A stretch of DNA of 10,474 bases from NCBI GenBank assembly GCA_913058555.1, contig CAJXRJ010000206.1, positions 1 to 10,474 of the forward strand, written 5' to 3'. Within the stretch, counting starts at the first letter, position 1. The number at the start of each line of letters is the position of its first letter. The position numbers and the translations under genes are program-made. Origin of the DNA: an uncultured bacterium (GTDB lineage: Bacteria; Planctomycetota; UBA1135; GCA-002686595). The notes below the pieces were generated by a model. It did not search any database. It saw only the letters and a list, made by a program, of their open reading frames with translations, and was not told where the DNA came from. Of this stretch, positions 1-6,867 are shown piece by piece.

Positions 1-1
1 C

Positions 2-751
2 CGCAGGCTCGTGCACTCGCGCGCCTATCGCATGTCGTCGGTCCCAGGACCCGGCGCCGCGGAGCTTGACCCCGGCAATGAGCTCTTTTCCCGTGCCGTT
101 TCTCGGCGCTACTCCGCCGAAGAGATCCGCGATGGCGCCCTGCGGGCGGCGGGCCTGCTCGACCTGACCGTCGGCGGCAAGTCCGTCTTCCCCTACCAGC
201 CACCCGGCCTTTGGAAAGAGAAGCGCGGCAACATCTATCCCGTGGGCAGAGGCCAGAGCCTCGTTCGGCGCAGCCTCTACACCTACTGGAGGCGCACGTC
301 GCCGCCCCCGACCATGGGCATGTTCGACGCACCGTCCCGCGAAGCATGCGTGGTCGCGCGCCCCTCCACGTCGACGCCGCTCCAGGCCCTCGCCCTTTGG
401 AATGACCCCCAGTTCGTGGCGTCCGCGGTGGCCCTTGGGAAACGCGCCGCCGCGCTACCGGACTTCGAGCCCGGGCCCGCCATCACGCACCTATTCCTAT
501 CCCTGGCGTCCCGGCCCCCCACGGAGATCGAGGCAGCCGCCATGGGCGATCTCTTCGCCGATCAATTCGCAGCCTTCGTTGGGGCCCCTGCGGACGCCAA
601 GGCCCTCGCACATTACGACCTTGAGCGCGCCGCCCACGGGGAACCTCTGCCAGAGCTCGAAACCAACCCCAAGGACGACGCGCGCATCGCCGCCTTGGCG
701 GTGGTTGCCAGCGCCCTCCTGGGCCTTGATGACGTGGTGACCCGGCGATGA
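2..751 (+). CDS. DUF1553 (PSD1-type) domain protein, C-terminal part, 5' end cut by window
   Basis: The reading frame is open from base 2 and gives 249 residues to the TGA at 749-751; the true start lies outside the window. The visible part matches the C-terminal region of planctomycete DUF1553 proteins: it opens with RRLVHSRAYRMSS (family consensus close to LHRLI..SA.YRQSS), continues through DPGNELFSRAVSRRYSAEEIRD, then RRSLYTYWRRTSPPPTMGMFDAP and the STSTPLQALALWNDPQFV stretch, and ends in a family-like tail (VVASALLGLDDVVTRR). In this family DUF1553 usually follows DUF1549 and often a cytochrome c domain (PSCyt1), so the missing N-terminal part probably holds these. The biochemical role of the family is not established; the proteins are usually exported. 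The last 4 bp overlap the start of the DUF1501 gene (ATGA), a very common pairing that points to translational coupling and joint function. Confidence 0.9.
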   Translation, partial: RRLVHSRAYRMSSVPGPGAAELDPGNELFSRAVSRRYSAEEIRDGALRAAGLLDLTVGGKSVFPYQPPGLWKEKRGNIYPVGRGQSLVRRSLYTYWRRTSPPPTMGMFDAPSREACVVARPSTSTPLQALALWNDPQFVASAVALGKRAAALPDFEPGPAITHLFLSLASRPPTEIEAAAMGDLFADQFAAFVGAPADAKALAHYDLERAAHGEPLPELETNPKDDARIAALAVVASALLGLDDVVTRR

Positions 752-2199
752 AACGCGACGAATCCCCCATGCAGAATCGAATTCAGCGCCGCACGCTCCT
801 GAGCCGTGCCGGCCTCGGCCTCGCCGCCGCGGCCGCCGCGCCGCGCTCCCTCGCGTCCAACGTCTGGCGAAGCCAGGGCCAAGAAGAGGCCGCCCCCGGC
901 GCAGGACTTCACCACGCCCCCAAGGCGAAGCGCGTCGTCCAGCTATTCATGAGCGGCGGCCCCTCCCAGATCGACCTCTTCGATCACAAGCCGCTCCTCC
1001 AAGAGCGCAACGGCGAGGAACTCCCGGACTCCGTCCGCCGCGGCCAGCGCCTGACCGGCATGTCCGGCAATCAAGCGTCCTTGCCACTCGCGGGGACGAT
1101 CTTCAAGTTCGCCAAGCACGGGGAGTCGGGAGCCGAGATCTCCGAGCTGCTCCCCTACACCGCGAAGATCGCCGACGAGCTCTGCATCGTTCGATCCCTC
1201 GTCACCGACGCCATCAACCACGACCCCGCGGCGACCTTCGCCCTCACGGGGTCACAGATCGCTGGGCGCCCGTCCCTCGGCGCTTGGCTCAGCTACGGCC
1301 TCGGAACGCTCAACCGGGACCTGCCCCAGTTCTGTGCCCTTGTGACCCAAGGCAAAGGCGGCCAGCCCCTCTACGACCGCCTCTGGGGTTCAGGCTTCCT
1401 GAGCTCTCGCCACTCCGGCGTCCAGCTCCGCGCCGGCGCCGACCCGGTGCTCTTCCTGAACGACCCCCCCGGCATCGACCGGAAGGTCCGCCGCCGCATG
1501 CTCGACGCACTGCGCCGCGCCGCCGAGGACGACGCGGCCCGCTCCGGCTCCGACGCCCCCCTCGACCGCATCGCGCAGGCCGAGCTTGCGTTCCGTATGC
1601 AGGAGTCGATTCCCAACGTCGCCGATCTCTCGGACGAACCCGAATCGACCTACGCCCTCTACGGCGAAGACGCACGCAAGCCCGGCACCTTTGCCGCCAA
1701 CTGCCTGCTCGCCCGCCGCTTACTCGAGCGAGACGTGCGCTTCGTGCAACTCTTCCACCAGGGCTGGGACCAACACGGCGGCCTCCCCGGCGCGATCCGA
1801 ACCCAGTGCAAGGAGACCGACCAGGCTTCGGCCGCCCTCGTCACGGACCTCAAGTCCCGGGGCCTGCTCGACGACACCCTCGTCGTCTGGGGCGGTGAGT
1901 TCGGCCGCACGTGCTACAGCCAAGGCGCCCTCACCAAGACCAACTATGGCCGCGACCACCATCCCCGATGCAGCACCATCTGGATGGCCGGGGGCGGCTC
2001 CCACGCCGGCCACACCCACGGTGCCACCGACGATTTCAGCTACAACATCGCAGCCGACCCCGTCCACATCCACGACCTGAACGCCACGCTGCTTCAACTC
2101 CTGGGCCTTGACCACGAACGCCTCACCTACCGCCACCAAGGCCGCCGCTACCGCCTCACCGATGTCCACGGCGAAGTGATCTCCGCCCTCCTTGGCTGA
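748..2199 (+). CDS. DUF1501 family secreted protein (sulfatase/alkaline-phosphatase-like fold), Tat-type signal
   Basis: This is a complete 483-residue DUF1501 protein, the usual length for the planctomycete family. Seen in the sequence: an N-terminal twin-arginine-like signal (QRRTLLSRAGLGL, residues 13-25, then an alanine-rich stretch), MSGGPSQIDLFDHKP (68-82), NHDPAATFALTGSQIAGRPSLGAW (157-180, quoted in two parts: NHDPAATF and GRPSLGAW), FHQGWDQHGG (336-345), WGGEFGR (381-387) and GRDHHPRC (401-408). The Asp/His-rich motifs resemble metal-binding sites of the alkaline phosphatase/sulfatase superfamily to which DUF1501 is related; the substrate is unknown. The ATG at 748 overlaps the upstream TGA; a second in-frame ATG at 769 (Met8) would still keep the twin-arginine signal and cannot be excluded, since neither start has a clear Shine-Dalgarno. 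The gene forms a two-gene unit with the upstream DUF1553 gene. Its stop codon lies in the loop of a long hairpin. Confidence 0.93.
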   Translation: MKRDESPMQNRIQRRTLLSRAGLGLAAAAAAPRSLASNVWRSQGQEEAAPGAGLHHAPKAKRVVQLFMSGGPSQIDLFDHKPLLQERNGEELPDSVRRGQRLTGMSGNQASLPLAGTIFKFAKHGESGAEISELLPYTAKIADELCIVRSLVTDAINHDPAATFALTGSQIAGRPSLGAWLSYGLGTLNRDLPQFCALVTQGKGGQPLYDRLWGSGFLSSRHSGVQLRAGADPVLFLNDPPGIDRKVRRRMLDALRRAAEDDAARSGSDAPLDRIAQAELAFRMQESIPNVADLSDEPESTYALYGEDARKPGTFAANCLLARRLLERDVRFVQLFHQGWDQHGGLPGAIRTQCKETDQASAALVTDLKSRGLLDDTLVVWGGEFGRTCYSQGALTKTNYGRDHHPRCSTIWMAGGGSHAGHTHGATDDFSYNIAADPVHIHDLNATLLQLLGLDHERLTYRHQGRRYRLTDVHGEVISALLG

Positions 2200-2215
2200 G
2201 GCCAGGGGGGCGGAG
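2181..2215. terminator. Hairpin at the convergent gene junction, possible two-way terminator without U-tract
   Basis: The left arm 2181-2195 (CTCCGCCCTCCTTGG) pairs with the right arm 2202-2215 (CCAGGGGGGCGGAG): 8 Watson-Crick pairs at the base, one G-U, three more pairs, a one-base bulge, then two G-C pairs, with a 6-base loop (2196-2201). The loop contains the TGA stop of the DUF1501 gene. The hairpin begins 9 bp past the stop of the minus-strand propeller gene, where a terminator for the acs operon is expected. There is no T-run on either side, so it may need Rho, or may serve to stall or protect the 3' ends. Confidence 0.45.
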
Positions 2216-2224
2216 CCCAGGCGC

Positions 2225-3784
2225 TCACTTCGTCAGGCGCTGGAGGGTGTAGTAGGCGGCGGGGTGCAGGAGGCCGAGGGCGCCTTCCTTGGCCTGGATG
2301 CCGGCGAAGGTGATCTCGTGCACGTAGCCTTCGCGCAGGCCTGGGACCATGATGTCGACGCCGAGGCCGTCTTCATGGGCTTTGTGGCCGGTGATCTGGA
2401 CGGTCTGGTTGTCTTGCTCGGGGCTGCCGTAGCGTTCCGTTGCGGAGTAGGTGTAGGAGAGCACGTCGAGTCCGTCGAGGGAATCGAAGGACTCCGCGTC
2501 GGCGGGCGTGGTGAAACGCAGGGCGAAGCCAGCGCCCCCCGGCAGGAGACGCATGGTGTGGATCTCGAAGGGGACCTGCCCGGACCAGTCGAGGCGCTCG
2601 AGGCCCTCGGTGAGGGAGCCCTTGGAGCCCCAGCCCCGGTCGGTTTCGCCGAGGAGGAGAGCGCCGTCCGGGGTCCAAGCTAGGCGAATGACGCCGCAGC
2701 CGAGGCCCTCGCGGAAGCGGAAGCACGCGCCCTGCCAGTGGCCCCGCACACGCTCGAGGTCCACGCGGAAGACGGCGGCTTCGTATTGGTCCGCCACGAA
2801 AAGCTGACCGGCAAAGGGTCCGAACTTGCCTTTCGTTTGATCCCACACGAAACCCGCAGGGCTGCGACCCATCTTGTCGTAGGGGAACCAGACGCTCGGC
2901 ATCTGGAGCGCCGGGTAGTCGCCCGAGGCGGCCAACGTCGAGTAGTACTGGCCGTCGGGGAGGGCCTTGGGCTTCGGGAACGTCCAGGTGGAGTCCTCGG
3001 TGCTCGGCAGGCCGTGGGGATGGCCGTGGTAGCTGCCGGGGACGAGCAGGCTGAGCTTGCTAGCGCCGCACCACTCGCCCTGGTTGTCCGTGTAGAAGAC
3101 CTCGCCCCAGGGCGATGTCTCCACGCCCGCCGGAGACCGCAGGCCAGCGCACATGGGCTTGACCTCCCCGCTGGGCAGGATTCGCATGGCGTAACCACGC
3201 CAGTCGGCCTTGCCGAAGGGCTGGGCGCCGAAGGGCTTGTTGGTGGTGATCCAGTAGCTGCCGTCACCGCCGGGGGCGGGGCCGAAGTTGTACTCGTGGT
3301 AGTTCCCGCTGAGGGGCCAGCCGCCGCCCACGGTGAGCTGGGTCTCGTACTTGCCGTCGCCGTCCTCGTCGATGAGGCGCACGAGCTCGCCGCGACAAGC
3401 GGTGAGCAGACTCCCGTCGCTCTCGGGCAGCAGGCCAAGGGGCTCGTGAAGGCCTTCCGCCAGGAGGGTGATGGACGCGGCGGACTGGGGCTCCTTCTGG
3501 GCAAAGCCGTCGATCCCCCACACTTCACCGCGTCGGGTCACGCACACGACGCGTGCCGCGCGGCCCGGGCCGCGGACCACGGCCAGGCCACCGATTTCGA
3601 GGTGCACATCCGCGGGCATCTCGAAGGAGGTGACCGGGTAAGCCGCTTCCTCACGGGCACGGCGGCTGCCGTCTTGGGGCTCGCCGAACGCGGCGGCAGC
3701 CGTGGACAGGAAAACAGCGGAGGCGGCGACCACAGGTCGAGCGCCCAGAAAAAGGCCGGCGGCGGCGGGTCGTTGGATCACCAT
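2225..3784 (-). CDS. Secreted sorbosone-dehydrogenase-like beta-propeller protein
   Basis: The 519-residue product has a signal peptide (positively charged start, hydrophobic VVAASAVFLSTAAAA at about residues 18-32). The rest looks like the glucose/sorbosone dehydrogenase-type propeller that planctomycetes commonly pair with heme proteins. Recognisable stretches are GLHEPLGLL (111-119), LIDEDGDGKYE (137-147, an EF-hand-like calcium loop), YHEYNFGPAPGGDGSYWIT (162-180), GLRSPAGVETSPWGEVFYTD (214-233), NQGEWCGASKLSLLVPGSYHG (234-254) and RSPAGFVWDQTKGKFGPFAGQ (307-327). No CXXCH heme site is present, so electrons from any oxidation would have to go to a partner, and the five-heme protein encoded just upstream is the obvious candidate (inference). 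Cofactor and substrate are unknown. I chose the ATG at 3784: GGAAG lies 5 bases upstream, and it overlaps the upstream stop by 7 bp. A TTG at 3796 would add four residues. Confidence 0.83.
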   Translation of the reverse strand: MVIQRPAAAGLFLGARPVVAASAVFLSTAAAAFGEPQDGSRRAREEAAYPVTSFEMPADVHLEIGGLAVVRGPGRAARVVCVTRRGEVWGIDGFAQKEPQSAASITLLAEGLHEPLGLLPESDGSLLTACRGELVRLIDEDGDGKYETQLTVGGGWPLSGNYHEYNFGPAPGGDGSYWITTNKPFGAQPFGKADWRGYAMRILPSGEVKPMCAGLRSPAGVETSPWGEVFYTDNQGEWCGASKLSLLVPGSYHGHPHGLPSTEDSTWTFPKPKALPDGQYYSTLAASGDYPALQMPSVWFPYDKMGRSPAGFVWDQTKGKFGPFAGQLFVADQYEAAVFRVDLERVRGHWQGACFRFREGLGCGVIRLAWTPDGALLLGETDRGWGSKGSLTEGLERLDWSGQVPFEIHTMRLLPGGAGFALRFTTPADAESFDSLDGLDVLSYTYSATERYGSPEQDNQTVQITGHKAHEDGLGVDIMVPGLREGYVHEITFAGIQAKEGALGLLHPAAYYTLQRLTK

Positions 3785-6700
3785 GCGAACTTCCAAGAAA
3801 ATTGCCCGACGAGGTCGCCGGTGCCGTCATTGGCCGGGGATAGAAGAATCGGAATGCGTAGTTCCTCGAGAACCGGGTCTTTCGATCCGCCCCCCTTGCT
3901 GCGTTCCCGCGAGTCGAGCACGGAGGGCTCATCGACCTCGCTCTTGTCCCGCTCAGGAACCACGATCGCGGCCGCCAGCATGCTTGCGGCATCGATCTCG
4001 TAGAGGGGCCAATCGCCCCCGTTGGCGCGCCAAAGACCACGACCCGCACGGTCGAACCGGCGAGCCACGGCGATGCGAGCGACCACCGGTGAGCCAACGC
4101 CCGTGCCCGGCGCGCGAACCACGATCGTTCTCTCGATACCGCTGTGCATGTCGACGGGCTGATCCTTCGCGATGCGTATCCCCAGCTTCGTCGGGCGCAG
4201 GGTCTCCTCGATGACGAGATCCCCCATGCGATGCATGATCGTGACCGACCCGTCCTTCCCGATCTTGCGGCCAATGGATTGACTCTGGGACTGGCTCGAA
4301 ATGGCGCTCGGCCAGGGGTCTTTCAGACCATCGAGGAGCGCCACGGTCGGGCCCTCCGGAAGGTCGACGCCATCAGAGGAGCCAGGCTTCTCGAGCGCGC
4401 CCGCGCGTCCGCGCCAGGTACCCAGCGCATTGATGAACCGGCCGCGCCAGAGCTTGGCCACGCGGCCGTGCTCGATGTCGTAAGCGGCGTGGACTCCCTC
4501 CGGCGTGCCGATGCACAACGTGCGAGGAGACACACCTTCCATGAACACAGAGACGAGGCGCGTCCGGTCGTCAGGGGACACCTCGAACGCCCACTCGCCG
4601 GTGTCAAGCCCCGGCGGCGGCGCCATGGAGTCGCCCCCTTCGCTGAGCCAACACCAGAGACTCTTGATCTGCTGCTCCCGGTCGCCACCGGCGAGGTCCG
4701 TCACGGGGCTCGCACCGTCGATCCAGAGGTTCGCCATGCGCCCGTCAAGGTCCACGCTTGAGGGCTCGAGCAGTAGTTCACGGAACCACTCAAAGCGCAG
4801 CCGGCGATGCATCTGACCGAGGTCCACGGCGCGCACGCCAAGGCTCGGCGTGCCACGGAAGTCGTGGCACTGGACGCAACCAAGTCCCCCGCGGTTTCCC
4901 GCGAGTCGCCGTCCGTCATCCACGGCCACGGGGCCGCAGAAGGCCGAGTCGATCTCCACCGGCAGATCGCTTGCGTCCGTCGTTTGGAGCGCGCCAGCCA
5001 GCAGGGCCAGGTTGCCGTCGCCCACCTTGGGCATGCGCGTGTTCAAGTAAGGCCGCACCTTCTCACGGCCGTGCACTGCACCCCGCAGGATCTCTGGGCG
5101 GAACTTGCGCCCCGCAGCCGTCAGTGTTGGTGGGAATCGTCCTTGATCACCAAGCTCTGCATCCTCGTCGCCGGTGAAGAAGGGCATCACGTCAGGATGC
5201 ACTCCTCCGATTCCATCGCGGCGGTGACAGCCGTAGCAGTTGCGTCGGGCGAGCTGACGCTTGACCGACTCGGAGGGGATCGTCGCATCCAGGGCGATGG
5301 TGTCCGGGTTCACGAACGCAGCAAGCAGGATCCCCACGTCGGCCCCTTCGAAGTCGTACCGGCCCCCTTCGCGCAGGCAAACCAGCACGCCGGGACGCAC
5401 GCCTGCGAGTTGTTCAAGCGTGGGAACGTCGGGCGCAGCACCCTCAGGGGTACCGTCCACGGTGTGGCAACTGGCGCAGCCCAGTTGGACAAACGCTTGT
5501 CCGCCGCGATCGGCGCGCATTTCGTCCATGGCGAAGGCGAGGTCCGAAGTGGGCAAGCCATCGGCGCCGATCGGCGAATAGTCCAGTGACCAATGGGAGA
5601 AACGCCCCGGATCCACTGGCCCCTTCGGGACTTCAGGGCCCTCCCATTCGAGGGAGATCTCCTCGCCCCCGCCGCCCTCGTAGAAGTCCAGGCGCATGGA
5701 ATGAAGACCCTCCGTCAGCTCGACCTTGTTCGACCTGGTCCTCGGCGGGTGCGTTCCGCTGTTGTCGACGATCTTTTGCCCGTCGATGTACAGGCGCGAA
5801 CCATCATCCGAGCGCACATGGAAGGTGTACTCGCCGTCCACAGGAACGTCGATCCAACCGGAAAAGCGCAGGGCAAAGTTGTTGTCCCGCGTGGCGGGCT
5901 CCACGTTGATCTCGCGCACCGTCGACGTGGCCTTGGGCACCGTTCGGTCCATGACGGCGAACGCCTTGTCACCTTCGACATTGAACTCGAAGGACTGCAC
6001 CAGGAGGCCAGGCTTCGATTCGAAGCTGCCGTCGGGGCGCTGGGCTTGGCGCCGCAGGAGGTACGTCGCGACGGCGATCGACTCGTCCCGGCTGAGCGAC
6101 ATGGACGGGCAGTGGCCCGACGGACGCTGGGCAACCGGATCGAAGAGATACGCCGCAAGCTGAAGCGGGCCCGACTTGAAGACGAGATCCTCAGGCAGCG
6201 GCGTCCACTTGGGCTCGAGCACTCCCGCGCGCATGGGCATGGGTTCCTCGTCATCCTCTTCGATGAACTCTTCGTCCTCGTAGCCCTCGAGCTCGCCCAA
6301 GGTGAGCTCCAGGTCGAACTCGTCCTCCTGGGGACCGTGGCAGACCACGCAGCCCACCGAGTGGTAAAGGCCACGGCCACGCTCCAACACGGAGGAGTTA
6401 GACGAGAACGGCTGGATCGCACGGGCGTCGCCGCCGTCGGCGCGGGCTAGGAAATGCACGATGTCCTCGGCGATCTGACCCCGCGTGCGATCGGGCAGAG
6501 CGATCAGCTGATGGGGATGGTGGGTTCCCGGGCGTGACTTGCGTGGATCTACGAGGAAGTCCACGAGCCAATCCGTGCGGGCCCGCTTGGTGATGCCTTT
6601 CAGCGTGGGCGGAGCGTTTGGGTAGAGGCGCTCGCGCGTGGCCGACTCGGGGGCGTGGCACGCGAGGCAGTCGAAGCGCGCCATGAGTTCGTCAGCCCTG

Positions 6701-6867
6701 GGAACCAGGGCGTCCCATCCGTTCTCGGTGGGCGCGTCCCCTGGGGCGGCGGTGACCGCTTGGTCTTCCTGCGCTGAAGGGGATGGCCCCATCGCCGCGC
6801 CAAGGGCCACGCTCAGGGTGGGAAGTGAGAGCCACGCGAGGGCAGCGCGGATAGAGAAGTTTCTCAT
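3778..6867 (-). CDS. Secreted five-heme cytochrome c with PA14 domain
   Basis: The 1029-residue protein begins with a Sec-type signal peptide (hydrophobic to about residue 27; likely cleavage near PSA-Q at 32). It carries five CXXCH heme sites: CLACH (67-71), CVVCH (173-177), CASCH (464-468), CYGCH (544-548) and CVQCH (664-668). Between hemes 2 and 3 lies a PA14 domain (about 288-425) with the calcium-loop motif SDDGSRLYIDG (353-363); PA14 domains often bind carbohydrate, which would suit delivery of a sugar to a redox centre. A very acidic stretch (181-208) follows heme 2. Residues 750-1029 have no heme and resemble, from memory, the C-terminal region of planctomycete heme-binding dehydrogenase proteins. 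The usual RMP methionine is kept for heme 4 (Met612) but replaced in heme domains 1 and 2. The gene overlaps acs by 4 bp (ATGA) and the propeller gene by 7 bp, so it is the middle gene of a coupled operon. Heme attachment and PA14 are firm; substrate and direction of electron flow are not known. Confidence 0.9.
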   Translation of the reverse strand: MRNFSIRAALAWLSLPTLSVALGAAMGPSPSAQEDQAVTAAPGDAPTENGWDALVPRADELMARFDCLACHAPESATRERLYPNAPPTLKGITKRARTDWLVDFLVDPRKSRPGTHHPHQLIALPDRTRGQIAEDIVHFLARADGGDARAIQPFSSNSSVLERGRGLYHSVGCVVCHGPQEDEFDLELTLGELEGYEDEEFIEEDDEEPMPMRAGVLEPKWTPLPEDLVFKSGPLQLAAYLFDPVAQRPSGHCPSMSLSRDESIAVATYLLRRQAQRPDGSFESKPGLLVQSFEFNVEGDKAFAVMDRTVPKATSTVREINVEPATRDNNFALRFSGWIDVPVDGEYTFHVRSDDGSRLYIDGQKIVDNSGTHPPRTRSNKVELTEGLHSMRLDFYEGGGGEEISLEWEGPEVPKGPVDPGRFSHWSLDYSPIGADGLPTSDLAFAMDEMRADRGGQAFVQLGCASCHTVDGTPEGAAPDVPTLEQLAGVRPGVLVCLREGGRYDFEGADVGILLAAFVNPDTIALDATIPSESVKRQLARRNCYGCHRRDGIGGVHPDVMPFFTGDEDAELGDQGRFPPTLTAAGRKFRPEILRGAVHGREKVRPYLNTRMPKVGDGNLALLAGALQTTDASDLPVEIDSAFCGPVAVDDGRRLAGNRGGLGCVQCHDFRGTPSLGVRAVDLGQMHRRLRFEWFRELLLEPSSVDLDGRMANLWIDGASPVTDLAGGDREQQIKSLWCWLSEGGDSMAPPPGLDTGEWAFEVSPDDRTRLVSVFMEGVSPRTLCIGTPEGVHAAYDIEHGRVAKLWRGRFINALGTWRGRAGALEKPGSSDGVDLPEGPTVALLDGLKDPWPSAISSQSQSQSIGRKIGKDGSVTIMHRMGDLVIEETLRPTKLGIRIAKDQPVDMHSGIERTIVVRAPGTGVGSPVVARIAVARRFDRAGRGLWRANGGDWPLYEIDAASMLAAAIVVPERDKSEVDEPSVLDSRERSKGGGSKDPVLEELRIPILLSPANDGTGDLVGQFSWKFAW
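3790..3794 (-). promoter_or_regulatory. Ribosome binding site of the propeller gene, inside the upstream cytochrome gene
   Basis: On the minus strand GGAAG stands 5 bases before the ATG at 3784-3782. It supports this ATG over the TTG at 3796 and lies inside the last codons of the cytochrome gene, consistent with coupled translation. Confidence 0.45.

Noticed and set aside
2738..4003. Long plus-strand open frame of 421 codons opposite the propeller and cytochrome genes
   Set aside because: It is the antisense shadow of well-recognised genes in GC-rich DNA; composition is Gly/Ala/Val/Arg-biased with no domain.
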